DNA from: Hordeum vulgare subsp. vulgare
Taxonomy: Eukaryota; Streptophyta; Magnoliopsida; Poales; Poaceae
Length of the DNA: 64,000 nt
NCBI RefSeq assembly: GCF_904849725.1
Contig: NC_058520.1
Span: 318,753,186 to 318,817,185 of the forward strand
Direction of reading: 5' to 3'
Numbering within the stretch: the stretch's first letter is position 1; every line of letters starts with the position of its first letter. The notes under the pieces are model-generated. The model saw nothing but the letters and a program-made list of their open reading frames with translations, did no database searches and was not told the origin of the DNA. The translations under genes were made by a program, and so were the position numbers. Positions 31,601 to 42,465 of this stretch are shown in pieces.

Positions 31601-32320
31601 GAATATGCGCCGAACTACATCGCCTATTTCATGGTCGCCAATAAGGACATGTACACAACTATCCTGCCTTATCATCATATCTAAGTCATCTGGGGAAATC
31701 CATGTGACACATATATAATTTCATATATTTCAATCATTCATTTGCATGCGTGGAGGCTAATTTGAGGTGTTCTAATTTTATGTAGCAAGGGGAGTGCCAT
31801 CCTCGGTATTCTTTGATCCCGATTCTCCCACGATCTTAACTTTGACTCGTCGAAGAACATAAAAAAATGATTACAAACACATGAAGGGTGTACTCGATAG
31901 TGCTATCTTAAGCTATGTCCAACGGGGTGGAGAGATCACGGTTAAGAAGACAAAGAACCAAGCGCCCTGCTTTGCTCTTAAGATCGACTTTTATTTCATC
32001 CAACAACCAAATGGTATTCCCAGTGATGGACTCCGTGTCATCCACCACATGCTGGCATACAAAAGGGATTGCTAGAAACTTCACATGTTAGCTAAATCCG
32101 GCGATGCTAATATTCTGTAATGGGCCAGGAAACTAGGAAATGTACCAGAGCATCGACTACGAGCTGAGTCTTATCACATCTAGCGTGAACTTGCCCAAGT
32201 CATCATGAAGGAGGTCATTAAAAAACATGGATTTTCTATGAAGAAGGGCAAATGTCGCTCAACGTCTTGACTTAAATCCTTTCATGGAACACGGGTCCTT
32301 CCTTCCTGATTTGCAAGGAT
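28691..32320 (+). pseudogene. CACTA second gene with Ulp1-like C-terminal region (element C)
   Basis: Starts MDINDECKGSGNCQDVYEVA at 28691 and can be followed through several frames. A segment at 29280-29600 includes RKIWAKKDAERESLWIPD and LAEFTILQECDFIRARYTWD; then WDTPFNCALNIMKELR near 29745 and ATWKYYYNDDNEERKHRWKL at 29857-29905. An acidic part runs 30724-30945. From 31160 a Ulp1/C48-protease-like region follows (GIPITPKLALEALDDDLRRV, HMKGVLDSAILSYVQRGGEI, IHHMLAYKRD). Where C48 enzymes have the QP-G-S..CG block, the sequence has QPNGIPSDG (about 32005-32031), so the catalytic cysteine is gone. Introns and frameshifts cannot be separated by eye. Grass CACTA and MULE elements are known to carry Ulp1-like regions. 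Not functional here. Confidence 0.65.
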
Positions 32321-32613
32321 GGCACGCCATGTTGGAGTGATTGACGATGACAATGAATCAGTTTAGTCACAACTTTCTCCATGACAAAACTTTGAATTTA
32401 TGCACGGCCAAACTTTGTGATGTAATTAAACTGTCCTCCTTAACTGGTGTAGATCACTCTAGTTAGTTAGTTTGGGAACGAAGAACTTCATTATTTATGA
32501 TTACGATATGTTGCTTGTATTTTTGAACTTGGTCTCTTTGTGTTGATCAACTATATTATGTTGCATATTATCGATGAATTCATCATGTGATGATGTTGTT
32601 ATATAGATCATTG

Positions 32614-32856
32614 ATGGCAAAGATGTGCTACGCCGTGTACATAGGGAAGGTTCCAGGAGTGTATGCCGAGTGTCCAAAGTGTAGGGCCCAGGTGTATCAG
32701 TTCTTGGGCGGCAGCCAGGAAGGGTTTGATAATACAAGCGAGACGGAAGCTAGTTACTGGAGGTGCACCCTAGCGCGAGAGAGGGTATTGTATGTTCATA
32801 GATATTATCACACTCTTGCTCATAGTGATCTCTCTTCTCTTATAATCTTAGTTTAG
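32614..32856 (+). pseudogene. Small third CACTA ORF, viroplasmin/RNase H1-N-like domain
   Basis: The frame MAKMCYAVYIGKVPGVYAEC resembles the caulimovirus viroplasmin / RNase H1 N-terminal fold (pattern YxVxxGxxPGVYxxWxxCxxQVxxFxG), which binds nucleic acid. CRAQVYQFLGG follows. The conserved tryptophan is cysteine here (YAEC), and the usual YKGF lysine block reads SQEGF. The current frame ends in a poor tail at 32856. In a neighbouring frame, 32792-32845 gives FIDIITLLLIVISLLL and a stop, a likely membrane segment, so a frameshift near 32790 probably removed a C-terminal anchor. It lies between the Ulp1-like gene and the subterminal repeats. Its function in the element is not known to me. 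Confidence 0.6.
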
Positions 32857-33119
32857 ATATAGATGATAAAACATGTCTATGTGATGAACCTGCAATTGCA
32901 TGTATTCGAGACATGTCACTTAACTTGTATTGCAATATTGAGATTATGATGAGAGACGACATCATTTGTGTTGGATGATGTGATGATATGATGAGACTGT
33001 TATGTGTATGATATGATGAGCATATTGTATGTTTATGATATGATTAGACTACTGTATGGAAACTTCCCTCAAGAAAAATACTATTGTATAAAACATGTAT
33101 AAAACCTTCCCTAAAAATG

Positions 33120-33360
33120 TCTAAAACTAGTAGTGCTGGTCGGACACGCACTACTACTACATTTTACCTATAGCGCTAGCCAAACCCACGCTGTTGCTAC
33201 AACTTGCTAGTAGCGTTGGGCAACCCTGCGCTGCTGCTACATTAGGATAGCAGTAGTACGCGCCAACCAGCGCTACTTCTACATGTTAAGTGTAGCGCAG
33301 GCATCGGCGCTACCGCTAGCCCAAAAACCGACGCTACTAGTATCCTTTTTCCTAGTAGTA
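33120..33360 (+). repeat. Subterminal repeats and mutated right end of element C
   Basis: Direct and inverted copies of TAGCGCTGG-like strings (AGTAGTGCTGG, TATAGCGCTAGCC, AGTAGCGTTGGGC, ACCAGCGCTACTTC, GTAGCGCAGGC, ACGCTACTAG). The end reads CCTTTTTCCTAGTAGTA at 33344-33360. The complement TACTACTAGGAAAAAGG corresponds to a CACTACTAGG-type terminus whose outer C has become T. I place the element end here, with moderate certainty. Confidence 0.68.
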
Positions 33361-33600
33361 CTCTAATGATAAGATTGACGGTTCTAAGATTACTAAGTAT
33401 GTCAATTTCTTCCTCACGAGAAGGATGCAAGGGATCAATGGGAGGCACATAGGGACTACCAACATACTTTCCCAAATGAAATTCATTGAACAAATGAAGC
33501 ATTGCCTTTCCATTGACTATAGTACTCCGTCTTCCTCCAATGATGATAAAACCAAATCAATGGAAACCAATGCTCTTGTAATAATTATGGGATCAAAAAG
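33361..33600. other. Unassigned spacer
   Basis: About 240 bp between the end of element C and a decayed LTR. An open frame on the minus strand (33242-33502) spans the element end and shows no known domain. I see nothing else I can name. Confidence 0.4.
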
Positions 33601-35101
33601 AGGCGTCTAGAGGGTGTGTGAATATACTACTTGACCTAATGAAAACCTTACCTTTTCCCAATTTTAAAGGTTGGCAAGTTTTAGCAATTATATCAAGTCT
33701 AGCACATCCTACACATGCAATTCTACGAGTATAGCAGTGGAATGTAAAGACATGCAAGTGTACGTAAGGAGTAAAGATAGGAAGATGAAGCGCAATGAAG
33801 ACACGATGATTTTGGCATGTTTCTGATAGGTGTTGCTATCGTACATCCATTTTGATGGAGACTTCAACCCACGGAGGGTAACAGTTGCGTGAGTCCACAG
33901 AGCGCTCCACCCACAAGGGGTCCATGACGAAGCAACCTTGTCTATCCCACCGTGGCTTTCGTCCACGAAGGACTATCCTTACTCGGGGTAGATCTTCACG
34001 AAGTAGGAAATATCCTTGCCCTTACAAACTTCTTGGTTCAACTACACACGATTTGGAGGGTCCCAAGCGACAACTAACCAATCTAGGAGACACCACTCTC
34101 CAAAAGGTAATAGATGTGATATCGATGATGAACTCCTTTCTCAAGTGCTTCAAAAGATAGTCTCCTCAAAGTTTCATCACTGTCTCGTAGAATTTGGCTT
34201 GGTAGAAGGGATTGATTGGGTCAAAAGCAACTAGGGGAGGCTAGAAATCAAGATTTATTTGGTTGGAGTGGACGATGTTGATATCAACATATGACTAGGT
34301 GGTTCTCTCTCAGAAAATGAATGTTGGAAGTGTTTACTTGTTATGAGTGCTCTCCCTACGAATGAGAGGGAGGTGAAGGGTATATACAACCATCTCTAGA
34401 AATACAATCGTTACAACATTATTGCCAAACTCGATGGAACAGAAGTAAAAACTTGGTTGCACCAACTAGTGCAAAATGCTCTAACTTTTGGGTTCTCAGT
34501 GAGACCGATAGAAAGCATCTCGGTGAGACCGATCCGGTTGACCTAGGCAGTTCTACTGAGTCAGTGACACCGATATGCAAAACTCGGAAATTCCAATTTT
34601 TGTAGATGGGTAATAGCAAGTTAGTCATTGCTTTTTGACTTTACCGAAGCGAATCTAGGTTGTACTGATTTGCTAGTGTTTGGTTTGGATTCTGTCTAAA
34701 GTAAACCATGGTATGGCCGATGTGTGAAATGTTGGTGGCACCAAATTTGACTTTTAGGGTTTTGGGACGAATGTTTTTCGGGAGAAATGTTGATGTTTTT
34801 GGTGGCGAATTTGTAAGCACTTTGAACAACCAGATCATCATAGATACCTCACCCCCTTTTAATAGTATTGGCTTTCCTATGGACTCAAATATGATTTCTC
34901 ACATAAAGCAAAATGTAGAGTCTTGAAGCTTGATGCTAATGCCAATCATGTTCCTTTCCTTCTTTGGGGTCCTCCTCACAATTCCCACCCACATCAAACT
35001 TTGGAATTAATCTAAAATACACTATGTAGAACTGTTAGTTAAAGATAAAATATATGTTGTCATGAATTATCAAAAGCTTCAAGGCAGCATATGTGTTTTC
35101 A
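33600..35101 (-). repeat. Decayed LTR-like repeat, minus orientation
   Basis: The sequence resembles, from memory, a common Triticeae LTR: strings such as CACGGAGGGTAACAGTTGCG (33870-33890 region), CTAGGAGACACCACTCTCCA near 34083, TTCTCTCTCAGAAAATGAATG near 34304, repeated CGGTGAGACCGAT units at about 34490-34575, and TATTGGCTTTCCTATGGACT near 34865. It ends loosely at TTTTCA (35101). No partner copy or target duplication is visible, so it would be a solo or truncated LTR. I cannot name the family with confidence. Confidence 0.5.
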
Positions 35102-35870
35102 ACTATGCAATCATGAAATAAACGATGAATAGACTCATCCGTTCTACATAAAAGAGTTCGAAAATTTAATGATATGCCTCTTCCTAAGATTATCTCTAGT
35201 CATTCCGCAATAGTTTTTTTAACTCTAGTCATAAGGTTATTATGGGAGAGCAACCATAGTAAGATATGAATTTTAGGAGGTGCAACTAATTTCCACCTCC
35301 ACTTTTATTTAATAAGGAGGATTACCCCGGGAGAGAAAATGTTGCACACTTGTAAAATTGATTGCCTGATAAAGAGAACTAGTACTCCCTTTGATCCATC
35401 TGTACTACAACAGCCTCAATTAATATGGATGTGAGGGAGTACTATATCGATATTTTTTCAAATTTCCAAATTAAAGAATCATTGTCATACTGGAAAGATA
35501 TACTACTCTATTAGCTATATCAACCAGTTGAAACAATTTCTCCATCTTCCAAACATTAAAGATCCTTCCAAATGTAAACTTTAACTCATAATCATCCCAA
35601 CCATGCTTTGCAATTTTAGATGGCTCATTCATATACTGTAAAGATCACAAAATTGAACAGCTAAATCGGAAGTACGAGACCAAGTATCTTCCAAAATCTA
35701 AGTTTAGCCCATCTCCAATATACCATCTGTATCAAATTTGATGGATTTAATGACAGTTAAAACCCCCATCCAGAATCCGGAGACATTTAGGCTAGAGCTA
35801 GTGAAAATATTAGTATGACTTTGAAGGTATCTTGCTTGATGATTGCTCGCGGCTCAAGAAATGTGTTGAC
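35102..35870 (-). pseudogene. LINE (non-LTR retrotransposon) relic, 3' end of RT ORF
   Basis: On the minus strand, pieces of the C-terminal part of a plant LINE reverse transcriptase can be read. First comes SGFWMGVLTVIKSIKFDTDG with FWEDTWSRTSDLAVQFCDLY style text from about 35810 to 35650 (usual form ..FWEDTWLG..PL..QYP.LY.I). Then comes the zinc-finger-like RVT segment WRWKLVAPPKIHILLWLLSH at about 35310-35250, followed by CRTDESIHRLFHDC near 35150-35110. Stops are frequent. A short MITE-like element interrupts it at 35393-35441. Only an old fragment is left. Confidence 0.65.
35393..35441. mobile_element. Very short Stowaway-like MITE
   Basis: TA-CTCCCT at 35393-35400 and AGGGAG-TA at 35434-35441 form a terminal inverted repeat with TA target duplication, as in Stowaway elements of grasses. 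The total is only 49 bp including the TA, so it is an internally deleted copy. It sits inside the LINE relic. Confidence 0.65.
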
Positions 35871-36103
35871 CTACTGCTCAAGAAATGTGTCGACCTGCTG
35901 GATGATTTGGCCAGGGAAACCCTTAAGTGCAATACCACAATCAGATCATGATATGCTCTCAGGCTATTCATTTTTCCTCTTCTAGTTTACAAGTGGTAGC
36001 AATTTGTAGTTGAGTGCCAGTGAGCACGCATGTAAAATTGTAAATTTGGAGGGTGAGAGAAGAATTTACCATCCTGAGAACAATAGTATGCACAAATATC
36101 TGG

Positions 36104-36189
36104 TACTCCCTGCTATTTATATTATTTGTTTCCACTTTAGTACAAAGTTGTAGTAATGCAGCGACAATTAATATGAATTGGAGGGAGTA
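36104..36189. mobile_element. Stowaway-like MITE
   Basis: TA-CTCCCTGCTATTTATAT at the left and AATTGGAGGGAG-TA at the right (36104-36189) give the CTCCCT/AGGGAG ends and TA duplication of Tc1/mariner-type Stowaway MITEs, with the familiar interior AGTACAAAGTTG and GCAGCGACAATTAATATG. About 86 bp with the TA. No coding capacity is expected. Confidence 0.85.
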
Positions 36190-36194
36190 ATACT

Positions 36195-36960
36195 TATGTT
36201 GTGTGCCGGAATCGGGGCTCCATGAACCCAGAAAGGTTCAAATCTGGGTGTGCTCGCTCTTCTACCCTATTCTACCTCTCAACTCACTGCGACTCTCCAA
36301 TGGCTCGAGCTAAGGAAATTGAACAAGAACACATGAGCAGTTTACCCAGGTTCGGGCCACCTTGCGGTGTAAAACCTTACTCCTGATTATCTAGATTGCT
36401 TGAGTTGGAAGACGAGTACAAAGGAGGGTTCTACTGAGCCCACAGCCTTGGACCTCTTCCACCGATCGGGAAACCTTTGAGGGTTGCTTTTGGAACCCGT
36501 GGGCTATCTCGACACCCATAACACGAAAGGGGAAAGCTTCTCTGTCAGTGCCTACTCACACCTACCTTGGCGCCATGCACCATGGATCATGCCATCCAAG
36601 TGAGGAAGTTGAACCGTGCAACCCCGACACACCACCCTAGGTACGTCCGCCCTGCGAGGGTGACATAGGAAGGCGGCTTCTTGATGTGCGCCTCAGGGGG
36701 AATGGCCTTGAGGGGAACTCCACTGGTCCCCACAACCTTCAATGATCAACACCTCACGAGGAGGGGCCCTCGCGAGGGTCGGCCTCCCAGGCCTTGGCAC
36801 AGAGCATTCCTGGGCCCACAACATGCACTGTGCCTTGGGCTGCAGGCAGGCGGGCCCGGACACCCTAAGATCGAGATGCGTGATAGTAGCCCCTGAGTCT
36901 GCGACATGCACGACCCAGCAATCGAAGGGCGATATGGTGTAGGCTCTCATCGTCTGCGGT
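36195..36960 (-). repeat. Putative 3' LTR of element E
   Basis: Begins near TGTGTGCCGGAATCGGGGCT (36200-36220) and contains CAGTTTACCCAGGTTCGGGC, CCTCACGAGGAGGGGCCC and similar strings that I associate with Tat-type LTRs of Triticeae read in reverse. I cannot fix either boundary: no second copy is in the window and no clear target duplication or purine tract is visible. Open frames in it are not supported as genes. Confidence 0.45.
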
Positions 36961-36990
36961 CCAGGCCGAACACATGGCGAGCGATGGGGC

Positions 36991-39900
36991 GTGGGGTGCC
37001 CCGCATTTCGATATCACTATGGCATCCGCCCTGCCTTACGTAAAGTGGGCGCGCGAGGTGGAGCCATCATTAGTCACCTTCATGCCACACCCACCTTTCT
37101 GCATCTCTTCCTCCGTGCAAGAATGCGCCAGATCCAATCTCCGAGCGGGTCACTTTCTCGCCTCTCTTGCGGCTTCGGTCCGTGGATGGCACATGTCGGT
37201 AAGGAAGGGAAGGGCACGGCTTCCGCCATGAGCCTTGCCGCCATTGGTCCTGCTCTCATGCCATCCCGCATATCCGAGAAGGAGGACTTGGGCCCGGTGC
37301 TCCTGCTAGTGGTCGGTGAAACGAACGAGGGGGAGCAACCAACATCTTGTTGGGCTCAGCAGCACCGAGGAGCCTGTCGAAGACCGCCTACGCCTTCTTC
37401 CTCCACGTCATTTACGCCGGGTTGTTCCCGTTGTTCCCTGATTTATTCTACGCCATTATTCACCATTATCAGATCTAAGCCCTACTTCTTTAGCCCAACT
37501 CCGTCCTTGTCCTGGACATCTTCGCCCTTTACTACAAGGCCTTCGTGGGTGTGAGGCCCTCGGTGGTGCTATTCCGCCACTTCTTCAACTTGCGGTTTAC
37601 CTCCAAGGGCCAGCACTCCATGTGCATCTCCTTCGTTGATGTCGTGGGCGCAGGTAGCCACATGAAGGCCTGGAATAAGGTGGAAGGAAACCGGCACCAC
37701 TTGGTCTTCATGGACGCGCGCCGGGCAAGCCCGCTCCTAGCGACCCCCTCGGGTCCGCCCAAGCAAACCTCTAGGTGGAGCCACAAGAAGCTCATCGACC
37801 ATAGGGTGAGATATGTCTTGGAGCGAATCGCCTCCCTCGCGGAGTCCTGCCTGATAGGAGCTATGATCATCAAGAAGTTCCTGGGGCATTGCATCGTGCC
37901 GCTTCAGGCGCACTCGCGACCCTTGTGCCCGATATGCGTGCACGTCACCGGCTTAACACACGACGAGTTGGATGTGGCCTTAGGGGATCTGCTAGGACCC
38001 AGCCCTGTGGACCTCCCGCCGGCCACGCCGCCACTATATGCGTGAGACGACATAGAGTGACAGGTTGCGGAGATTCCCGTCTTCGACGAGTGGGGGCTCC
38101 TCGGGTTGCACAAGGGCTCCCCCATCATGGTGTCATCCTCGGGTGATGACGCTAGCGACCGGGACTCGGAGACGACGGAAGGGGAGGGGCCAGATTCCAC
38201 TGCCCAACCTCCATAGATCTTTGCGCAACCTCGGGGAGGATGTAACTCCGGATGAGCGGCACCAGGCGATTACCACTAGGCCCTTGGCCTCAGGGGAAGG
38301 TACGGGGTTGGGACCCCTGGGAGATGACGCGCCGGCTATGGGAGCGTTTGACGATAGTGTGGCTCCTCCCCTGGCGACGGGCGTACCTCTCTGGGGGACC
38401 CCTTAGGCCCCCACACAGGAGGGTGGCATGGGCGAGCTTGCCGGGGACTGTGTCGAGCGCCCCTTTGGTGGTGGTGGAGCTACGCGTGAAGGTGGCGAGG
38501 GAGCATCGCCCGCCGTCGATAAGAAGAGGAACTGGGCCACCAAGGATGAGTAATTACCTTAGCCCATCCTCATGTTTTTCACCTGCGATTGATCTACTTA
38601 GGCCAGCCCTCCTTCAATGCAGGCTCCCTCTAGATAGGGAGGAGAAGAACAAGAAGGCCGCCCTTGGGGCAAAGGTGACACAAGTATCGAAGGCGCCCTC
38701 ATCCCTTGGTCCTGGTCTCGGCGGGAGCAGTGGCGGCTCGTGTCGGCCAGGCACCGCGCTCGGGCGCACAGGCGGTACAGCTGCTCGAATCAACCCCTCC
38801 ATGCGGCGAGGGAGAGTGAATGTCGAGGACGCAACAGCCCAGCCGCCAGGAACAATATCTAAGGCCGCCCATGGTCCGGCCCTAGAAGCCAACCGTCAAG
38901 GCCACGGCCACCCTCGGGGCCGTGGAGGTTTATGCGGCGGCCTCCGCAAGTGTGTCGCAGATGCCCGATGAGGTGGAGAACCGAGAGCCCCATGTACCTC
39001 AAGTGGAGGGCATCAGGACCGCTCTGGTCATGGCGGCGGGAAGCGTCGGGGCGGAGGCACCTCGGGAGGCCCTTTCGCTGGTGGTCCCGGACGCGTTGCT
39101 CAGACGTGGGTCCTTTACAAACACCCTGGACATGTTCTCCTAGCTTGAGGTGCATTTCCGGGACACTGAGGTGCACCTGACCGCAAAGCACGTGAGGTTG
39201 GGTGCGGGGTGCACCAAGTTGAGGTCTCCACCAAGGAGGCCTACTACTTCTCGAACAACATCGCCAGAAATTGACAGGTTGAAGGAGACATGCTTGCGTT
39301 GGGTTTTTCCCTTGAACAGGAAAGGGTGATGCAGCACAGGAGCAGTAAGTATTTCCCTCAGTTTGAGAACCAAGGTATCAATCCAGTAGGAGAATCTCGT
39401 CAAGTCCAGAGTACCTGCGCAAACACAATAGAGCTTGCACCCAACGCTATAAAGGGGTTGTCAATCCGTTCAAGATTGATTGCAAAGTGAGATCTGAAGG
39501 CGGAAAGTGCAACTAAGTAAAAGAGCAAGGCTGAAAATATGGTGTGAAGTAGACCCGGGGGCCATACTGTTCACTAGAGGCTTCTCTCAAAATAGAAAAT
39601 ATTACGGTGGGTGAACAAATTACTATCGAGAAATTGATAGAACCGCGCAAAGTCATGACGATATCTAAGGCAATGATCATACATTTAGGCATCACGTCCG
39701 AGACTAGTAGACCGATACTTTCTGCATCTACTACTATTACTCCATACATCGACCGCTATCCAGCATGCATCTAGTGTATTGCGTTCATGACGAACAGAGT
39801 AACGCCTTAAGCAAGATGACATGATGTAGAGGGATAAACTCAAACCAATGATGAAAACCACATCTTTTTACTCTTGATGGCAACAACATGATGCCTGCCT

Positions 39901-41572
39901 CGCTACCCCTTCTGTCACCGGGTGAGGTCACGCACGGTATGAACCCAAAACCAAGCACTTCTCCCATTGCAAGAATCATAGATCAAGCTAGCCAAACAAA
40001 ACCCACAACTCGAAGAGAATTACAAGAATATGAAATCATGCATATAAGAGATCAGGAGAAACTCAAATAAGATTCATAGATAATCTAATCATAAATCCAG
40101 AATTCGGCGGATCTCGACAAACACACCGCAAAGAAGATTATATCAGATAGATCTCCATGAAAATCATGGAGAACTTTGTATTCAAGATCCAAAAGAGAGA
40201 AGAAGCCATCTAGCTACTAGCTATGGACCCGTAGGTCTATGGTGAACTACTCACCCATCATCGGAGAGGTCATGGTGTTGATGAAGAAGCCCTCCGTATC
40301 CGAATCCCCCTCCGGCAGGGCACCAGAACGTGCCCCAGATGGGATCTTGCGGAGACAGAAGATTGGGGCGGCGGAAAAGTACTTTCGATGATCTCGTGAT
40401 TTTTTCTGGGATTTTAGGGAATAAATAGGCGAAATACCTAGGGCAGAGGAGACCCAGGGAGCTCACAAGCCTGGGAGGCATGACCCCCCTGGCCGCGGAT
40501 ACGGAGCTTGTGGGGTCCCTGGTGACCCTCTGCCTTGGTTCTCAAGTTCCCCGATCGCCTTCTGTTTCAGAAAAAATCTTGTTGGAAGTTTCGTTCCGTT
40601 TGGACTCCATTTCAAATCCTCCTCTGAAAAGGGTCAAAAACACGGAAAAAACAGGAACTGGCACTTGGCACTGAGTTAATAAGTTAGTCCCAAAAAAGAT
40701 ATAAAAGGCATACAAAACATCTAAAGTTTGACAAGATAATAGCATGAAACCATCAAAAATTATAGATACGTTGGAGACTATCAAGGCCCAAGGCGAGGTC
40801 GAGGCTGTTCATGAGGAGGGCCGATGGGAGGCCGCCCATGTGAGCGCCCTTGCTGAGAAGGAGGCGCTCACCAAGCGGTGCAAAGAAGCGGAGGCCGACT
40901 TCAAGGCGCTTCAGGATGTCATCAAGGACCGTGAGGTGAAGCTTGCAGGCCGTGACTCCGAGCTAGAGAAGGTGGCGGCCGAACAAGCTGCGTAGCTCGG
41001 GCACATGGAGGTTCCATAGCGCAAGGTATCTAAGGCTGAGGACGCCCACACGAAGCAACTCCCCGAGGCCAACGCCAAGCTGACCGCCCAGGAGGAGGAG
41101 ATCTAGGCCGCTACCGATGCAAAGGCAGCAGTAGACCGTGCCGCACTCTCCACTCTAGAACTAAGGGCCCGTCAGGCCATAATCTCTATCTGGAGGCTAG
41201 ATATCGAGTCTCCCTTCCTCCCTCAGGATGCCTGCTACACTGAGTTTTTCTCCGAGATCGTGAAGGAGCTCGAGGGAGCGACCAAGAAGGTGGACGACAT
41301 CCTCGAGGAGGAGTGCCGTGACCTTCTCTCTGTGGGGCGACCTGTGTCTTCAGTCTTGTCCTCCTTTGTGATCCCCACTTCGAGTTCGAGGAGGTGATGG
41401 GTCCTGTACCCGAGGAGTCCCGCAATGACATGGACCATTGTGGAGGGCCACGTGAACATGTTGCTGAGGAAGTTCTTCTGTAGTGATGATTAGGAACCCG
41501 GTGAGGAGCCCCGTGTGCTTGTCCTGAAATAGACCACTCTTGCCTCGCGGAGGCGTCAAACGATGATGTTAT
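36991..41572 (+). pseudogene. Antisense accessory ORF of element E ('putative gypsy type transposon' domain)
   Basis: Plus-strand remnant of the gag-like accessory protein that lies antisense to pol in Tat-type elements. Readable parts in order: SKTAYAFFLHVIYAGLFPLF (about 37370-37430), LDIFALYYKAFVGVRPSVVL, HLVFMDARRASPLLATPSGP and HSRPLCPICVHV in the open frame 37545-38045. A low-complexity R/G/P part follows, then, after the solo LTR, a coiled-coil part with VEAVHEEGRWEAAHVSALAE (40797 on), DILEEECRDLLSVGRPVSS (41298-41354) and VEGHVNMLLRKFFCSDD (about 41440-41490). Stops (38043, 40993, 41018, 41104 and others) and frame shifts break it. Relatives of this protein are annotated only by domain; its role is unclear. 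Confidence 0.7.
39286..40783 (-). mobile_element. Solo LTR inside the accessory ORF, about 1.5 kb, minus orientation
   Basis: On the minus strand it starts TGATAGTCTCCAACGTATCT at 40783, close to the known grass LTR start TGATACGTCTCCAACGTATC with one base lost. It ends near GCAAGCAT at about 39286. The interior has typical LTR text (AACCAAGGTATCAATCCAGT near 39367). The accessory ORF resumes directly on both sides (VDRLKE on the left, IKAQGE on the right), so only one LTR is present. I could not find a clear 5 bp duplication, so the left edge may be off by a few bases. Open frames within it are not genes. Confidence 0.75.
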
Positions 41573-41639
41573 TGTATAAGACAATTTGAATTCTGTAATA
41601 ATTTTTTGTGATCCATAAATTCTTCTTTCATGCGTGGTT

Positions 41640-42305
41640 TTCCCCTTGCTTGCCTTTGGGATCTGCGTGGACAAGGCCCAGTCTAGCGTATATCTCATCC
41701 GCCATTGGATCACCAGGAGGCGAGATGCTAGAGGACCTATGAAGGTTCCTAAGACGCGATGTTCAAGATCCCCCCTTAATGCACAAGCAACTCGCTTGAT
41801 GGCCTTCGCGTTCACCGTTGGGAGCCTTTCCACTCTACGTCGGCATGGCCCACCCATGTGCGTATCTCAACCACCATTGGAACACCACCAGTTGAGAGGC
41901 TACATGACTAGTGAAGGTTCCTGAGTCGCAATGCTTAGGATACCCCTTGACGCACAAGCGGCTCCCTCGAGGGACTTAGTACTCACCGTTGGGAGCCTTT
42001 CCACTTTGCGTTGGCAGGGCCCAGCCCTTTGCGTATCTCAACCTCCACTGGAATGCAATGGGGTGAGAGGCTATAGGACTAGTGAAGGTTCTTAAGACAC
42101 GATGCTCACGATCCCCCCTTGGCGCGCAAGCATCTCACTTTCGTGATGAGAGACTTTGTACTCTGTATCGACACGGCCCAGCCCTGCGCGTATCTCAACC
42201 GCCACTGGAACACCACTGGGTGAGAGGCTACACGACTAGTGAAGGTCCTTGAGTCGCGATGCTCAGGAACCCCCTTTGACGCACAAGCACCTCTCATACG
42301 GACGA
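41640..42305. repeat. Tandem array of about 165 bp units in element E
   Basis: Four copies share the anchor GCGTATCTCAACCNCCAYTGG at about 41690 (GCGTATATCTCATC variant), 41859, 42029 and 42187, with spacings of about 169, 170 and 158 bp. Each unit also contains GAGAGGCTACANGACTAGTG and CTTGACGCACAAGC strings. It lies just downstream of the accessory ORF. Tandem repeats in this position are known from Tat-lineage elements and can seed satellites. Confidence 0.85.
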
Positions 42306-42465
42306 ATTGGCCAGAGCGCCATGAGCCCGCCTACTTAGGCTTGGGTGTTGCACGGGAAACTAGACACCAAGGACCCCAGGAGGTGGCGTGCACGTGGGTG
42401 AGCCCGTAAGATAGAGCTTGATTTCTTGCATTTTTCAACGCTATAGGGACGAACCCGAGCACAGG

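Larger units (their letters stand above)
25545..33360 (+). mobile_element. CACTA element C, right part, strongly decayed
   Basis: Begins directly after the right end of B inside a TNP2 coding remnant and continues with a second gene, a small third gene and subterminal repeats to a TIR-like end at 33360. The subterminal motif here is TAGCGCTGG/AGTAGCGC, not TTTGCCGTC, so C belongs to a different CACTA family from A and B. The end CCTAGTAGTA differs from the expected TAGTG by its last base. Its left part should lie beyond B, outside the window. Confidence 0.75.

Noticed and set aside
33242..33502. Minus-strand open frame of 86 codons
   Set aside because: It spans the end of element C and unassigned spacer, and shows no domain or start context.
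36195..42460. Possible host gene for the plus-strand open frames at 37-38 kb
   Set aside because: The text fits the gag-like accessory ORF of Gypsy elements, with LTR-like and tandem-repeat DNA around it, and it is broken by stops.
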